Shown in pieces: positions 1 through 7,604 of a stretch of 64,000 nucleotides of DNA. Below the pieces are notes generated by a model that was not told where the DNA came from, did no database searches, and saw only the letters and a program-made list of their open reading frames with translations. The first letter of the stretch is position 1. Each line of letters starts with the position of its first letter. This DNA is from Actinomycetota bacterium. Its GTDB lineage: Bacteria > Actinomycetota > AC-67. The stretch is from assembly GCA_041658565.1 (NCBI GenBank), contig JBAZZY010000002.1:1-64000 (forward strand). Direction: 5' to 3'. The position numbers and the translations under genes are program-made.

Positions 1-2
1 CC

Positions 3-365
3 AAGGCGATGGACCGGTTCATCGAGGACTTCGCGAAGTGGCCCAAGGCCGTCGCCAAGATCACCAAGGACCGGGAGAACCTGCTCGCGTTCTACGACTT
101 CCCCGCCGAGCATTGGATCCACCTGCGGACGTCCAACGCGATCGAGTCGACGTTCGCTCCCGTGCGTGCACGGACCAACGTGACGAAGGGACCGGGGTCG
201 CGCGAGGCGGGGATGGCGATGGTGTTCAAGCTGCTCGAGGCCGCGGAAGGGAGATGGAGAAAGGTCAACGCACCTCATCTGGTTGCGCTCGTGCGTGCAG
301 GCGCGAAGTTCGTGAACGGCAAGTTGGTTGAACGAGAAGCAACGAAGGGGAAGGACGCCGCGTGA
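3..365 (+). CDS. IS256-family (mutator-type) transposase, C-terminal part, open at window edge
   Basis: The reading frame enters from outside the window and ends at 365. The visible 120 residues match the end of IS256/mutator transposases: a stretch with HLRTSNAIESTFAPVR, where the NxxES segment contains the last acidic residue (E) of the DDE triad, followed by the helical tail that ends these proteins. The catalytic aspartates lie upstream, outside the window, so I cannot say whether the element is intact. The stop is followed directly by what looks like the element's right end (366-402), and beyond it by a hydrolase gene lacking its 5' part, so this is probably a real insertion. Confidence 0.85.
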   Translation, partial: KAMDRFIEDFAKWPKAVAKITKDRENLLAFYDFPAEHWIHLRTSNAIESTFAPVRARTNVTKGPGSREAGMAMVFKLLEAAEGRWRKVNAPHLVALVRAGAKFVNGKLVEREATKGKDAA

Positions 366-402
366 TTCACGCTACGCGTTCCACAACATTTGACGATACC
401 TC
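366..402. repeat. Right terminal end of the IS256-type element
   Basis: The segment between the transposase stop and the hydrolase remnant contains TTCCACAACATTTGACGATA. Read from the outside inward, on the complementary strand, it resembles terminal inverted repeats of actinobacterial IS256 elements. The left end is outside the window, so the inverted repeat and the target duplication cannot be checked. The exact outer edge (about 402) is an estimate. Confidence 0.5.
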
Positions 403-956
403 CGACGCTGTTCTTCATCACCGACTACGCCTGCCAAGCGAATCCGGTGTGCCAGCCTGAGCCGTACCGGGAGGCGCCGGATCCACTCGGGCCGGGAGGG
501 CGTGGCCGGGAATACGAGATCGTAAGCGCGGCCGGCGTTGACAGCATGAAGATCGCGCTTCGGGCTACCGCCCACCTCGATTTCGTGCCCGGCGAACCCT
601 CGGGCAACCGCTACGGCGAGACCGTCGCCGTCTACTACACCATCGCGTGGCTCGACCGATACCTCAAGGGCGCCGACGATCCGGCGACGGCGCAGGATGC
701 CTACGGGCGTCTCACCGCGTCGGTCTTCGACGACTCGGCCGACCGGCACAACCTCAGCCAAGGGTTCTGGGACCCCGTCAAGGCCGCGGAGTCGGGTGAT
801 CCGGTCTACGGTGGGAACGTGCCGTACATCATTGCGGAAATGCCGGTCGCGAACAGGCTGTCCATCTACTTTCATTCGAAGTGCAACATCTCCGTGCCGG
901 GATCCTCGGGGCGGGCGCAGTCCAGTGATCTGCGCGCGACCGGATGCGCGGCATGA
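403..956 (+). pseudogene. Beheaded alpha/beta-hydrolase, C-terminal remnant
   Basis: From the edge of the IS end an open frame runs about 180 residues to 956. It looks like the last third of a secreted alpha/beta-hydrolase: a segment around KIALRATAHLDF, where the catalytic histidine would sit, then a WLDRYLKG helix typical of the end of the fold, then a Cys-containing tail. No nucleophile elbow is present and no credible start codon with a ribosome site exists; the only start-like codon is a TTG inside the IS end. I infer that insertion of the IS removed or separated the 5' part. Expression by read-through from the transposase is possible, because the frame is the same as that of the transposase stop. 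Confidence 0.6.
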
Positions 957-969
957 GGCAGCCGCCAAC

Positions 970-2394
970 ATGCGTCTGCCGGACCGAAAAACCCTCGCAT
1001 CGCGGCAGGTATCCGACGGCAACCCTCGAAACAAACCGGGCATGGAGCGACGCGGATTTCTGAAGGCGCTCGCCGTGCTGACCGGTGGGTTGGCGATGCG
1101 CCCGTCTCTTGCATCGACCCTTGGCGGACTTTCGGACGCGACCGGCGCATCCCGCCTATCGCGGCTCGGTGGATCCCTCATCGTCGTGCACACGGACCTG
1201 CACAACCACAGTCTCATCTCCGGCGACGCGCAGGGAACCCCTGGGCGCGCGCTGCATCAGATCCGCGCGGCCGGCATCGACGTCGCGTGTATGACCGAAC
1301 ACGCGGTCTCGGGCAAGAACCACGGCGAGGTCACCTGTTCCGACTGGCACGAGGGCGACTGTCGCTTCGTCACGGGCATCAATGAGAGCGATTGGCGAGC
1401 GATGGCCGCAATCGCCGACAGCGCGTATGAGCCCGGCTCCTTCGTTTCGTTCCGCGGGTTCGAATACAGCACGCCGACCGTCGGTCACATCAATGTTTGG
1501 TTCGGCAAGGACTTCACTGATCCCGCGCACGAGGGCGCGCTCGTCACCGCACGCGAGATCTCGGAGATGGATCGGGTGTTCCCACCGTTGCAGCCCATCA
1601 CCGACCAGTTTGAGAGCGCGCCCGACACCGCTCTGATCACGCCGTTCTATGACTGGCTATCCTCGGAGCCGGGGAGCCTGCCGTTCGGGGGCGGGAACGA
1701 TGCACTCGCGAGCTTCAATCACCCTGGGTACTTCGGCAACTTCGGGGCGTTCACATATCACGCGGGCGCCGCGCAACACATCGTCTTGATGGAGGCCTTC
1801 AACCCGATCAACAGTGATCCGGATTACTTCTGGTACGGCGCCGACAAGGGGTTGCCGAATCCCTTCAACGCCTGCCTCAACGCCGGGTGGCGCGTGGGAT
1901 TCACCGGCGTCAGCGACGAGCACTCCGGGACCTACGGCCAACTCGGGAAGGGCCGCGGAGGACTGTGGGTCGACGAGGTCAGCCGCGAAGGGGTGCGGCG
2001 TGCCATTCAGTCCAAGCGCAGCTTCGCGACCGTCGAGGCCGCGCTGCGGCTCGACGCCACCGCGAACGGCGTACCGATGGGCTCCTCGTTGCCTTCGGGA
2101 TCGGACCCGGTCAGCATCGCGCTCGACATCGATCGGGGGCCCGACTGGGCCGGCAAGTCGCTGTTGGTGGAGGTCGTTGGTCCCGGGAGTGACGGACCGC
2201 GCCTGTTGGACGTGATTCCGGTCACCGTCCCGTCCGGTGACCTGCCGGTCACGTTCACGGCGCAGCCGAACGGCGCGTGGATGTTCCTTCGGATCATCGA
2301 TCCGGAGCGCCCCAACCATCCTCTTGCGCGTGCGCCCTTCGACAACGGGGGCGCGTGCGCGTACGCGAGCCCATGGTTCTTCGGAACGGCCTAG
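970..2394 (+). CDS. Secreted PHP-domain metal-dependent phosphoesterase-like protein with Tat-type signal
   Basis: A 474-residue protein with a twin-arginine-like signal: ERRGFLKALAVLTGG followed by a small-residue region, so export by Tat is likely. The mature part begins with the PHP signature: HTDLHNHSLISGDAQG (metal-binding His pair), then MTEHA, a later FNHPGYFGN and SDEHSGTYG; these His/Asp clusters form the tri-metal site of the PHP family. It resembles the DUF3604-like branch of secreted PHP proteins, whose substrates are mostly unknown. Start choice: ATG 970 has GAGG 11 nt upstream, overlapping the end of the preceding frame; ATG 1042 would put the twin arginine at residues 3-4 but has no clear ribosome site. 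It stands alone on its strand. Confidence 0.7.
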   Translation: MRLPDRKTLASRQVSDGNPRNKPGMERRGFLKALAVLTGGLAMRPSLASTLGGLSDATGASRLSRLGGSLIVVHTDLHNHSLISGDAQGTPGRALHQIRAAGIDVACMTEHAVSGKNHGEVTCSDWHEGDCRFVTGINESDWRAMAAIADSAYEPGSFVSFRGFEYSTPTVGHINVWFGKDFTDPAHEGALVTAREISEMDRVFPPLQPITDQFESAPDTALITPFYDWLSSEPGSLPFGGGNDALASFNHPGYFGNFGAFTYHAGAAQHIVLMEAFNPINSDPDYFWYGADKGLPNPFNACLNAGWRVGFTGVSDEHSGTYGQLGKGRGGLWVDEVSREGVRRAIQSKRSFATVEAALRLDATANGVPMGSSLPSGSDPVSIALDIDRGPDWAGKSLLVEVVGPGSDGPRLLDVIPVTVPSGDLPVTFTAQPNGAWMFLRIIDPERPNHPLARAPFDNGGACAYASPWFFGTA

Positions 2395-2548
2395 TTGGGG
2401 TGGTCGACAAAGCACCTTCTGGGCGACAACTTGATGTAGATCAGCACGGCCGCGCGCGCAATTCACGCCGGGTTCGCAATCTATGTTCCGGATGACGACG
2501 CAGCCTGCGGTTTGTCCCGTTTGAGATACGTCCGTCCTGGGCCACGAC

Positions 2549-2584
2549 CAGCCTTTTGTTCAGCCTTTTGTTCAGCCTTTTGTT
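2549..2584. repeat. Tandem 12-bp repeat, three perfect copies
   Basis: CAGCCTTTTGTT occurs three times head to tail at 2549, 2561 and 2573. It lies in a non-coding stretch between the PHP gene and an IS21-like end. It is T-rich compared with its surroundings. No gene uses it. Confidence 0.85.
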
Positions 2585-2600
2585 CCGGCCGCTTGTCAAC

Positions 2601-2644
2601 GGCCAAGTGAAAGCCTCCACTGGTGGCCAACTGAAAGTCTCCAC
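2601..2644. repeat. Two imperfect 20-bp direct repeats, IS21-family-like end
   Basis: GGCCAAGTGAAAGCCTCCAC (2601-2620) and GGCCAACTGAAAGTCTCCAC (2625-2644) differ at two positions and are spaced 24 bp start to start. Multiple short direct copies of this kind of sequence are typical of the ends of IS21-type elements. No istA or istB gene is nearby, so this would be an orphan end or a relic. The 2395-2548 stretch before it shows no gene. Confidence 0.5.
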
Positions 2645-2667
2645 CCCTCACCCTGCTTTCCTCTTGA

Positions 2668-3141
2668 CTCCTCATCTCGTTCCTGCTCAAGACGAAGGAG
2701 ATCGAGCGCCTCGCGGAGTTCGTGCGCCGCAGCACCGACGACGCGCTCGAGAACGTCAGCTACTACGCGACGGAGCCGGCGGCGAAGACGCTCGAGGGGG
2801 GGAGGATGCCGGAGATGGAAGGGGTGTCGAGCGCCCTGGGCGCCGGGCTCGGCCTCTTCTCGCAGGGGTTGGATGCGTTCAAGAACCTCAAGACGCTCCC
2901 TGGGTTCGTCTCGAAGGGTCGAAAGACCATTGCAGGAAGGTCGGCCGTCTGCGCGACGTGGTCACCTTCGTACGCGCAGGGAACCGTCGAGCAGTGCCTC
3001 GATTTGGGGACCGGCGCGGTCCTGTTCTGGGCGGCCGACTCGCCGGGGGGACCTACTCGGATTCAGGCAATTGAGGTTGGCGCACCGTCCAACCGTGACT
3101 TCACTCCGACACATCCGGTGACCGAGCTTCCGCGTTCCTAG
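2668..3141 (+). pseudogene. Fragment of a secreted or lipoprotein-like hypothetical protein
   Basis: An open frame begins right after a stop at 2665 and runs to 3141 without a good start; a GTG at 2722 is the first candidate. The last 60 residues (around TVEQCLDLGTGAVLFWAADS and a proline-rich end) look like the C-terminal beta-rich domain of actinobacterial secreted hypothetical proteins. The N-terminal half is charged and helical and may come from a different gene. No signal peptide and no ribosome site are visible. I take it as a remnant beside the IS21-like end; a short functional gene cannot be excluded. Confidence 0.4.
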
Positions 3142-3395
3142 GCCCGGCAGGATCTGAGGCGGCGCAACGATCGACCCCGGTGCGATCCCGCGCGTCGAGG
3201 GCACCCCCGTGATCATTCACGTCAGGGGTGAAGACGGTGGTTCGAACTCCGTCCGCTCAGTTGCGCGGAACACCGTCTCTGCCTGTTCAGGGGGGACGGA
3301 TCGGAACGCTTCAATCGGCCAGTTTCCCCTGGTGGAAGTCCTGCAAGCCCTCCCGAAACGCATGGTTTGAGAGTCGTCCACTCAGGACCACGAAG

Positions 3396-3491
3396 AGCCC
3401 CTTCGACATCGAGACCTAATGTCGGCTCATCCAAGATCAGCAGCGGGGTCCGTTTGATCAGGGCACACGTAAACGCCAACTTCTGCTGCAT
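3396..3491 (-). pseudogene. Fragment of an ABC transporter ATPase (Walker B region)
   Basis: About 32 residues on the minus strand read MQQKLAFTCALIKRTPLLI then LDEPTLGLDVEG, i.e. the stretch after the ABC signature plus Walker B and the D-loop of an ABC ATPase. An in-frame stop lies four codons upstream, and the frame loses similarity immediately downstream. Walker A is absent. This is a relic with no coding function. Together with neighbouring fragments it marks 2.4-4.3 kb as a zone of gene decay. I see no gene in 3142-3395. Confidence 0.6.
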
Positions 3492-3626
3492 GAATGGAGT
3501 TCTCTACAACCGATGTGGGAAAGTCAACGTGCAGGCGGGACCTCCGGTGCCGAGGCACGCGTGCTGCAAAGGGCTGCCCGGTTCCCTGTGGTTGCGTTTT
3601 TGGTGTTTATGGAATACCATGCAGCC

Positions 3627-4139
3627 ATGCCTCGCACTGGATACACCACGGTTGACGACCTGCTGACAACCGGGCAGGCGGCCAAGCTGCTGGGGACGTC
3701 TCGGCAGCACGTCGTCGATCTCTGCACCAGCGGGCGGCTGAGCTATCAGAAGGTGGGGGCGCATCGTCGGGTTTCGCGCCGCGCTGTAGAAGCAATCCAG
3801 GAACGGTCGCTGGAACTGTCGCCTGATCAGGAGCGGAGCTTGTGGCTACACCGCGCAGTTGCGGGGAAACTCGCGCTCAATCCGTCACGGGTGCTCGGCC
3901 AGGCGCGACGAAATCTAGGGCGCCTTCGTGAGGTGCATACCCGGGGTCGCGTGCAAGCCCAATTCGACGCGTGGCAAACGTTGCTGGACGGACCGCTCAC
4001 CTCCCTCATGGATTTCCTCGTTTCGAAATCACCGAGCGCTTTGGAGCTGCGGCAGAACAGCCCGTTCGCCGGAGTGCTGTCCCAGACTGAGAGGTGCAAG
4101 GCGCTGGAGGCCTTCCACCAGGCGACGCGGGCCGCCTAG
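3627..4139 (+). CDS. Excisionase-type helix-turn-helix protein, probable antitoxin partner of a decayed nucleotidyltransferase
   Basis: A 170-residue protein whose N-terminal third is a MerR/excisionase-type HTH: LTTGQAAKLLGTSRQHVVDL, then a wing reading LSYQKVGAHRRVSRRAV. The remainder is helical with no known catalytic motif. Proteins of this build often sit directly upstream of a nucleotidyltransferase-like toxin gene, and here such a gene follows after 2 nt, but broken (4142-4303). I infer an orphan antitoxin or autoregulator. Start: ATG 3627 is favoured; ATG 3609 is in frame. Neither has a ribosome site, and an AT-rich -10-like segment just upstream suggests a leaderless message. Confidence 0.65.
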   Translation: MPRTGYTTVDDLLTTGQAAKLLGTSRQHVVDLCTSGRLSYQKVGAHRRVSRRAVEAIQERSLELSPDQERSLWLHRAVAGKLALNPSRVLGQARRNLGRLREVHTRGRVQAQFDAWQTLLDGPLTSLMDFLVSKSPSALELRQNSPFAGVLSQTERCKALEAFHQATRAA

Positions 4140-4141
4140 GC

Positions 4142-4303
4142 ATGCGCCGCCGCTAACTCGAGCATGTCCTGCGGGCAGCGTGCCAAATCGCCGAAACCAC
4201 GGAGGCCCTCGTCATCGGCAGTCAAGCCATACTCGGTACTTACTCTGAGGGTGCATTGCCGCCGGAAGCATTCAGTTCGATCGAGGTTGATCTTGCGGAG
4301 CCG
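4142..4303 (+). pseudogene. Truncated AbiEii/DUF6036-type nucleotidyltransferase toxin with premature stop
   Basis: Directly after the HTH gene an ATG is followed by three Arg codons and TAA (4154-4156), then continues in the same frame with LEHVLRAACQIAETTEALVI, GSQAILGTY and SIEVDLAEP. That is the start of the nucleotidyltransferase fold used by AbiEii-like toxins (GS motif, then an acidic metal-binding segment). In relatives the fourth residue after the arginines is usually Gln, so a single C-to-T change (CAA or CAG to a stop codon) could have made the stop. Similarity ends near 4303; the C-terminal two thirds are replaced by the unrelated VapC gene on the other strand. The toxin is therefore doubly disabled. 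Confidence 0.6.
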
Positions 4304-4342
4304 AAGTTGTCGGAGGCGATGTGGTCCCTGTCTCGTGACCGC

Positions 4343-4720
4343 CTACGTCCGATAAGGTTGACGCAGGCCGGCGAACATTGGGAAGTGCTTCGTGTTGAGG
4401 GTCCCCAGCGCGAGCCCAAGCTCCTCAGCGGTGGCGGCGATGACGAGGTCGGCAGTGGCGATGCCCGGATGGCTTCGTCTCCACTTGCGTCCGAGTTCTC
4501 CTGCGCGACGTGCGACAGGCTCATCGACGTCCGCCCAGCGGAAGGATCCGAACAACCGCTCGGTCACGGTCCTTTCGGCGCTGCGCATGCCCCGAAGCAC
4601 CTCAACGCGCGTGACTTCAGAGCACGTAGGCGGCTCGTTCAATCCTCGCGCGTAGGCGATCGCGGGCGCGAAGCCCCGCAGTAGATCGATGACGACAGAA
4701 GTGTCGAACAGCACGCTCAT
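4343..4720 (-). CDS. vapC: VapC-family PIN-domain ribonuclease toxin
   Basis: A 125-residue PIN-domain protein. It opens with SVLFDTSVVIDLLRG (first catalytic Asp), has EVTRVEVLRGMRS with the conserved Glu, and a third acidic segment at GIATADLVIAATA, followed by LNTKHFPMF near the end. These are the metal-binding residues of VapC toxins, which cleave RNA, usually tRNA or rRNA. The start ATG overlaps the stop of the upstream vapB by 4 nt (ATGA), so the pair is translationally coupled. It appears intact and replaced the 3' end of the older nucleotidyltransferase gene. Confidence 0.88.
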   Translation of the reverse strand: MSVLFDTSVVIDLLRGFAPAIAYARGLNEPPTCSEVTRVEVLRGMRSAERTVTERLFGSFRWADVDEPVARRAGELGRKWRRSHPGIATADLVIAATAEELGLALGTLNTKHFPMFAGLRQPYRT

Positions 4721-4998
4721 CGGCGGCGCCGCTCGATCTCATCCTGTCGTCGTACGTCGCCGGCGCGGATGGATTCGACGTACGAACGGCCATCCGGCAG
4801 TGAATCGACCGGAGATGCCACGACGTCATCCAGCGCAGCGCGGAAGCGGGCTAGGCGGGTGGACTCGTCCGAGGGCGCGTCCAAGAAGGAATCGATCGCT
4901 TCGCGGATCAGCGTGGACTTGGTCACGCCCGAACTCGCCGCGCGTCGCGACAGTCGCGTGTCTTGATCGTCTTCGAGGTAGATCTGGGTTCGACGCAT
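4717..4998 (-). CDS. vapB: VapB-family ribbon-helix-helix antitoxin
   Basis: A 93-residue protein beginning MRRTQIYLEDDQDTRLSRRA, a ribbon-helix-helix DNA-binding domain, followed by a helix ending in IREAIDSFL and a charged C-terminal arm that would wrap the toxin. The start at 4998 puts the beta strand at residues 4-8, as usual; a start seven codons earlier at 5019 is possible but would run through the operator. It precedes and overlaps vapC. It probably represses its own operon through the palindrome at 4998-5018. Confidence 0.82.
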   Translation of the reverse strand: MRRTQIYLEDDQDTRLSRRAASSGVTKSTLIREAIDSFLDAPSDESTRLARFRAALDDVVASPVDSLPDGRSYVESIRAGDVRRQDEIERRRR

Positions 4999-5018
4999 GA
5001 TGTATATCTTGTACATCA
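4998..5018. promoter_or_regulatory. Probable VapB operator, palindrome over the start codon
   Basis: TGATGTA, a 7-nt spacer, then TACATCA form an inverted repeat immediately upstream of and touching the vapB ATG. On the minus strand the same DNA contains ATATACAT, a possible -10 element only a few nt before the ATG, which would give a leaderless transcript. Binding of the RHH antitoxin here would block transcription directly. Confidence 0.5.
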
Positions 5019-5211
5019 CCGCCGAATGACGTCAAGCGCTGATGAGCCTGGTCGAGACGCTTTGGAGGATCGATCGGTCTTCTTGCCGGTCCTTAGACGC
5101 GTCGCACCTGGCGGGACAAAAAGGATATGGAGGAATCGCGTCGAACCTGCGTCCTGAGAGTCGGTGATGTGGTCTCGTGCGTTGCGCGGGGCCGGTGGAG
5201 GGGGCTGCGGG

Positions 5212-7575
5212 ATGTTGGATGGCGCACGGGTGAGGAAGAGTTCTGTGGGCGCGCGCACGGCGCGCGCGGTGGCGATTGGTTTGAGCGCCCTGCTTGTCAT
5301 CAGTTCGTTGGCAGGCGCGGGCGCGTCGTCGGCCGGCTTCAATGCGGCCGGAAGTGTCGAGCAGGTGTACGTCACCGGTCTCGAGCCCGGCGCGCAGATG
5401 TCGCTCATCACTCCCGACGGGGAGGTCCTCTACACGCAGAATGCCAACCCGCTGGGTGGGCTCCTGTTCCGCGACGTTCCGCCCGGTACCGGGTACCGCG
5501 CGCGCCTGGACTCCGATGGGACTCTGTCGGACCCGCTCACGGTGCATAACACTGACCCGGCACCCTGGGATCCGAGCATTTACCAGCAGCCCATCTCGGA
5601 CAACGGCTACTCCTACCTCACCACCCGGGACGGGACGCAACTCGCCCTCACCGTGCATCCGCCTACAAGCCCGGCGGGCTTCCCCGGCGTACCGGCGGGA
5701 ACCTCGCTCCCGAACGGACCCGACTACCTTCCGCCGTACCCAACGCTGATCGAGTATTCGGGATACGGGTATGCCGATCCCGCGGGACCGCACAGTGGCA
5801 TTGCAATCCTCGCGAATCTCATGGGTTACGCGGTCGTGGACGTGAACATGCGCGGGACGGGTTGCTCGGGCGGCGCCTTCGACTTCTTCGAGCCGCTGCA
5901 GGGCCTGGACGGATACGACGTGATCGAGACGATCGCCAACCAGCCGTGGGTGCTCGGCAACAAGGTCGGCATGATGGGCATCTCGTACGGCGGCATCAGC
6001 CAGTTGTTCACCGCGCAGAACAACCCTCCCCACCTTGCCGCGATCTCTCCGATGTCGGTTATCGACGCCACGGCGACGACGCTGCTTCCCGGAGGCATCC
6101 TCAACACCGGCTTTGCCGTTTCCTGGGCGCAAGAGCGCCAGAAGGAAGCACGGCCCGCGCCGGACGGGCAGGGTTGGGCAAACACACAGATTGCCGCCGG
6201 CGACGCGACGTGCGCTGCGAACCAGGTGTTGCACGGCGAGGCGACCGACCTGATGGCCAAGATCGAGGCCAACACTCTTTACAACCCGCCGGTCGCCGAC
6301 CCGCTGGATCCGGTGACCTTCGTCCACAAGATCAATGTGCCGACGTTCATGGCCTGCCAGTGGCAGGACGAGCAGACCGGTGGTCACTGCCCGGAGCTCT
6401 TCGCGAACTTCACCGGCACGGACAAGAAGTGGTTCACCTTCACCAACGGCGCTCACATCGACTCGCTGGACCCGGAGACGTACAACCGCTGGTACGACTT
6501 CCTGGAGTTGTACGTTGCCAACAGGGCACCGATCGTCAACCAGGCAGTCGTCCGGGCAGCCGCACCGGTCGTCTTCCAGGCGGCCATGGGGCTTCCTCAG
6601 GACGACGTGGTCACGTTGCCGCCGGATCCCATCCAGATGATGCCCACGTATGAAATGGCGCTTGCCGCGTTCGAGAAGTTGCCGCCGGTGCGCGTGCTGT
6701 TCGACAACGGCGCCGGTACCTCGCCGACGGGAAGCGCTATCCCGGGGGATCCCTATCCCGGGTTCGAGCGGTCCTTCTCTACGTTCCCCGTCCCCGGAAC
6801 TGCCGCACAGACTTGGTACTTCGGACCGGACGGTTCGCTCTCGGACCGGCTCCCGGTGAGCGCGGGCGCCGACCAGTACACCTCCGACGCGAGTGCACTG
6901 CCTTTGACCAACTACACGGGCGGTACCGGTGGCGGAGGCCTGTGGGGTAACGCGTCACAGTGGAAGTGGAACTGGAAGCCGAATTCCGCGGGAACGGCCG
7001 TTTCGTACGTGTCGGAGCCTCTGGCAGTTGACACCACCGTCCTCGGCGCCGGCGCGGTGTACGTTCAAGTGAAGTCGTCGACCGACGACGTGGACCTTCA
7101 GGCAACGATCAGCGAGGTCCGCCCGGACGGCAACGAGACGTTCGTTCAGAACGGCTACATGCGCGCGAGCGAGCGCAAGCTCTCGACCGATTCCAACAAC
7201 CTGTTCAAGCGGCCGGGCACGTTGCTCTCTCCGATCCCGACCTTCCTGGCTTCGGACGTCATGCCCATGCCGAGCGGCAGTTTCGTTCCGGTTGCTATCC
7301 CGCTGTACTACCAGGGCCACATGTACCGCGCGGGGTCGCGCATCCGTGTGACCATCGCTGCTCCCAACGGCGCGCAGCCCGTCTGGTCATTCGGTCGGAC
7401 GGTGCCGAGCGGAACGCCGGAGGTCTCGATCGCGTATTCGCCGTCTCAACCGTCAGCCTTGGTGTTGCCGGTCGTTCCGGGCTTCAAGGCGCCGACACCG
7501 CTGCCGCCGTGTCCGAGCCTGCGCAACCAACCGTGCAGGCCCTACGCGCCGATCGTGAACGAGGGTGCGCCCTAG
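5212..7575 (+). CDS. Secreted CocE/NonD-family serine hydrolase (X-Pro dipeptidyl-peptidase-like), 787 aa
   Basis: Signal peptide at residues 1-40 (basic start, hydrophobic core around GLSALLVISSLAGAG). After an extra N-terminal beta domain (about 45-130) comes the alpha/beta-hydrolase core: oxyanion region RGTGCSGG (214-221), nucleophile elbow GISYGG with Ser258, a probable catalytic Asp in WQDEQTGG and His in NGAHID. A C-terminal jelly-roll domain (about 560-770) is typical of CocE and X-prolyl peptidases. Known relatives hydrolyse esters, amides or Xaa-Pro peptides; the substrate here is unknown. ATG 5212 has GGAGG 10 nt upstream and starts right at the signal peptide, so it is preferred over 5164 or 5167. 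The next gene is a paralogue 29 nt downstream. Confidence 0.85.
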   Translation: MLDGARVRKSSVGARTARAVAIGLSALLVISSLAGAGASSAGFNAAGSVEQVYVTGLEPGAQMSLITPDGEVLYTQNANPLGGLLFRDVPPGTGYRARLDSDGTLSDPLTVHNTDPAPWDPSIYQQPISDNGYSYLTTRDGTQLALTVHPPTSPAGFPGVPAGTSLPNGPDYLPPYPTLIEYSGYGYADPAGPHSGIAILANLMGYAVVDVNMRGTGCSGGAFDFFEPLQGLDGYDVIETIANQPWVLGNKVGMMGISYGGISQLFTAQNNPPHLAAISPMSVIDATATTLLPGGILNTGFAVSWAQERQKEARPAPDGQGWANTQIAAGDATCAANQVLHGEATDLMAKIEANTLYNPPVADPLDPVTFVHKINVPTFMACQWQDEQTGGHCPELFANFTGTDKKWFTFTNGAHIDSLDPETYNRWYDFLELYVANRAPIVNQAVVRAAAPVVFQAAMGLPQDDVVTLPPDPIQMMPTYEMALAAFEKLPPVRVLFDNGAGTSPTGSAIPGDPYPGFERSFSTFPVPGTAAQTWYFGPDGSLSDRLPVSAGADQYTSDASALPLTNYTGGTGGGGLWGNASQWKWNWKPNSAGTAVSYVSEPLAVDTTVLGAGAVYVQVKSSTDDVDLQATISEVRPDGNETFVQNGYMRASERKLSTDSNNLFKRPGTLLSPIPTFLASDVMPMPSGSFVPVAIPLYYQGHMYRAGSRIRVTIAAPNGAQPVWSFGRTVPSGTPEVSIAYSPSQPSALVLPVVPGFKAPTPLPPCPSLRNQPCRPYAPIVNEGAP

Positions 7576-7604
7576 GACGCTGCAGCAAGAGGAGGCTGAC
7601 CACA

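Noticed and set aside
697..969. Upstream extension of the PHP-domain gene
   Set aside because: The extension covers the hydrolase remnant in another frame and is Arg/Ser/Thr-rich; it would bury the Tat signal.
2549..2584. CRISPR-like array from the triple repeat
   Set aside because: Units are only 12 bp, directly adjacent, and without spacers.
5032..6456. 474-codon open frame on the minus strand
   Set aside because: It is antisense to the CocE hydrolase, is Arg/Val/Gly-rich, and shows no domain. High GC makes such long shadow frames common.
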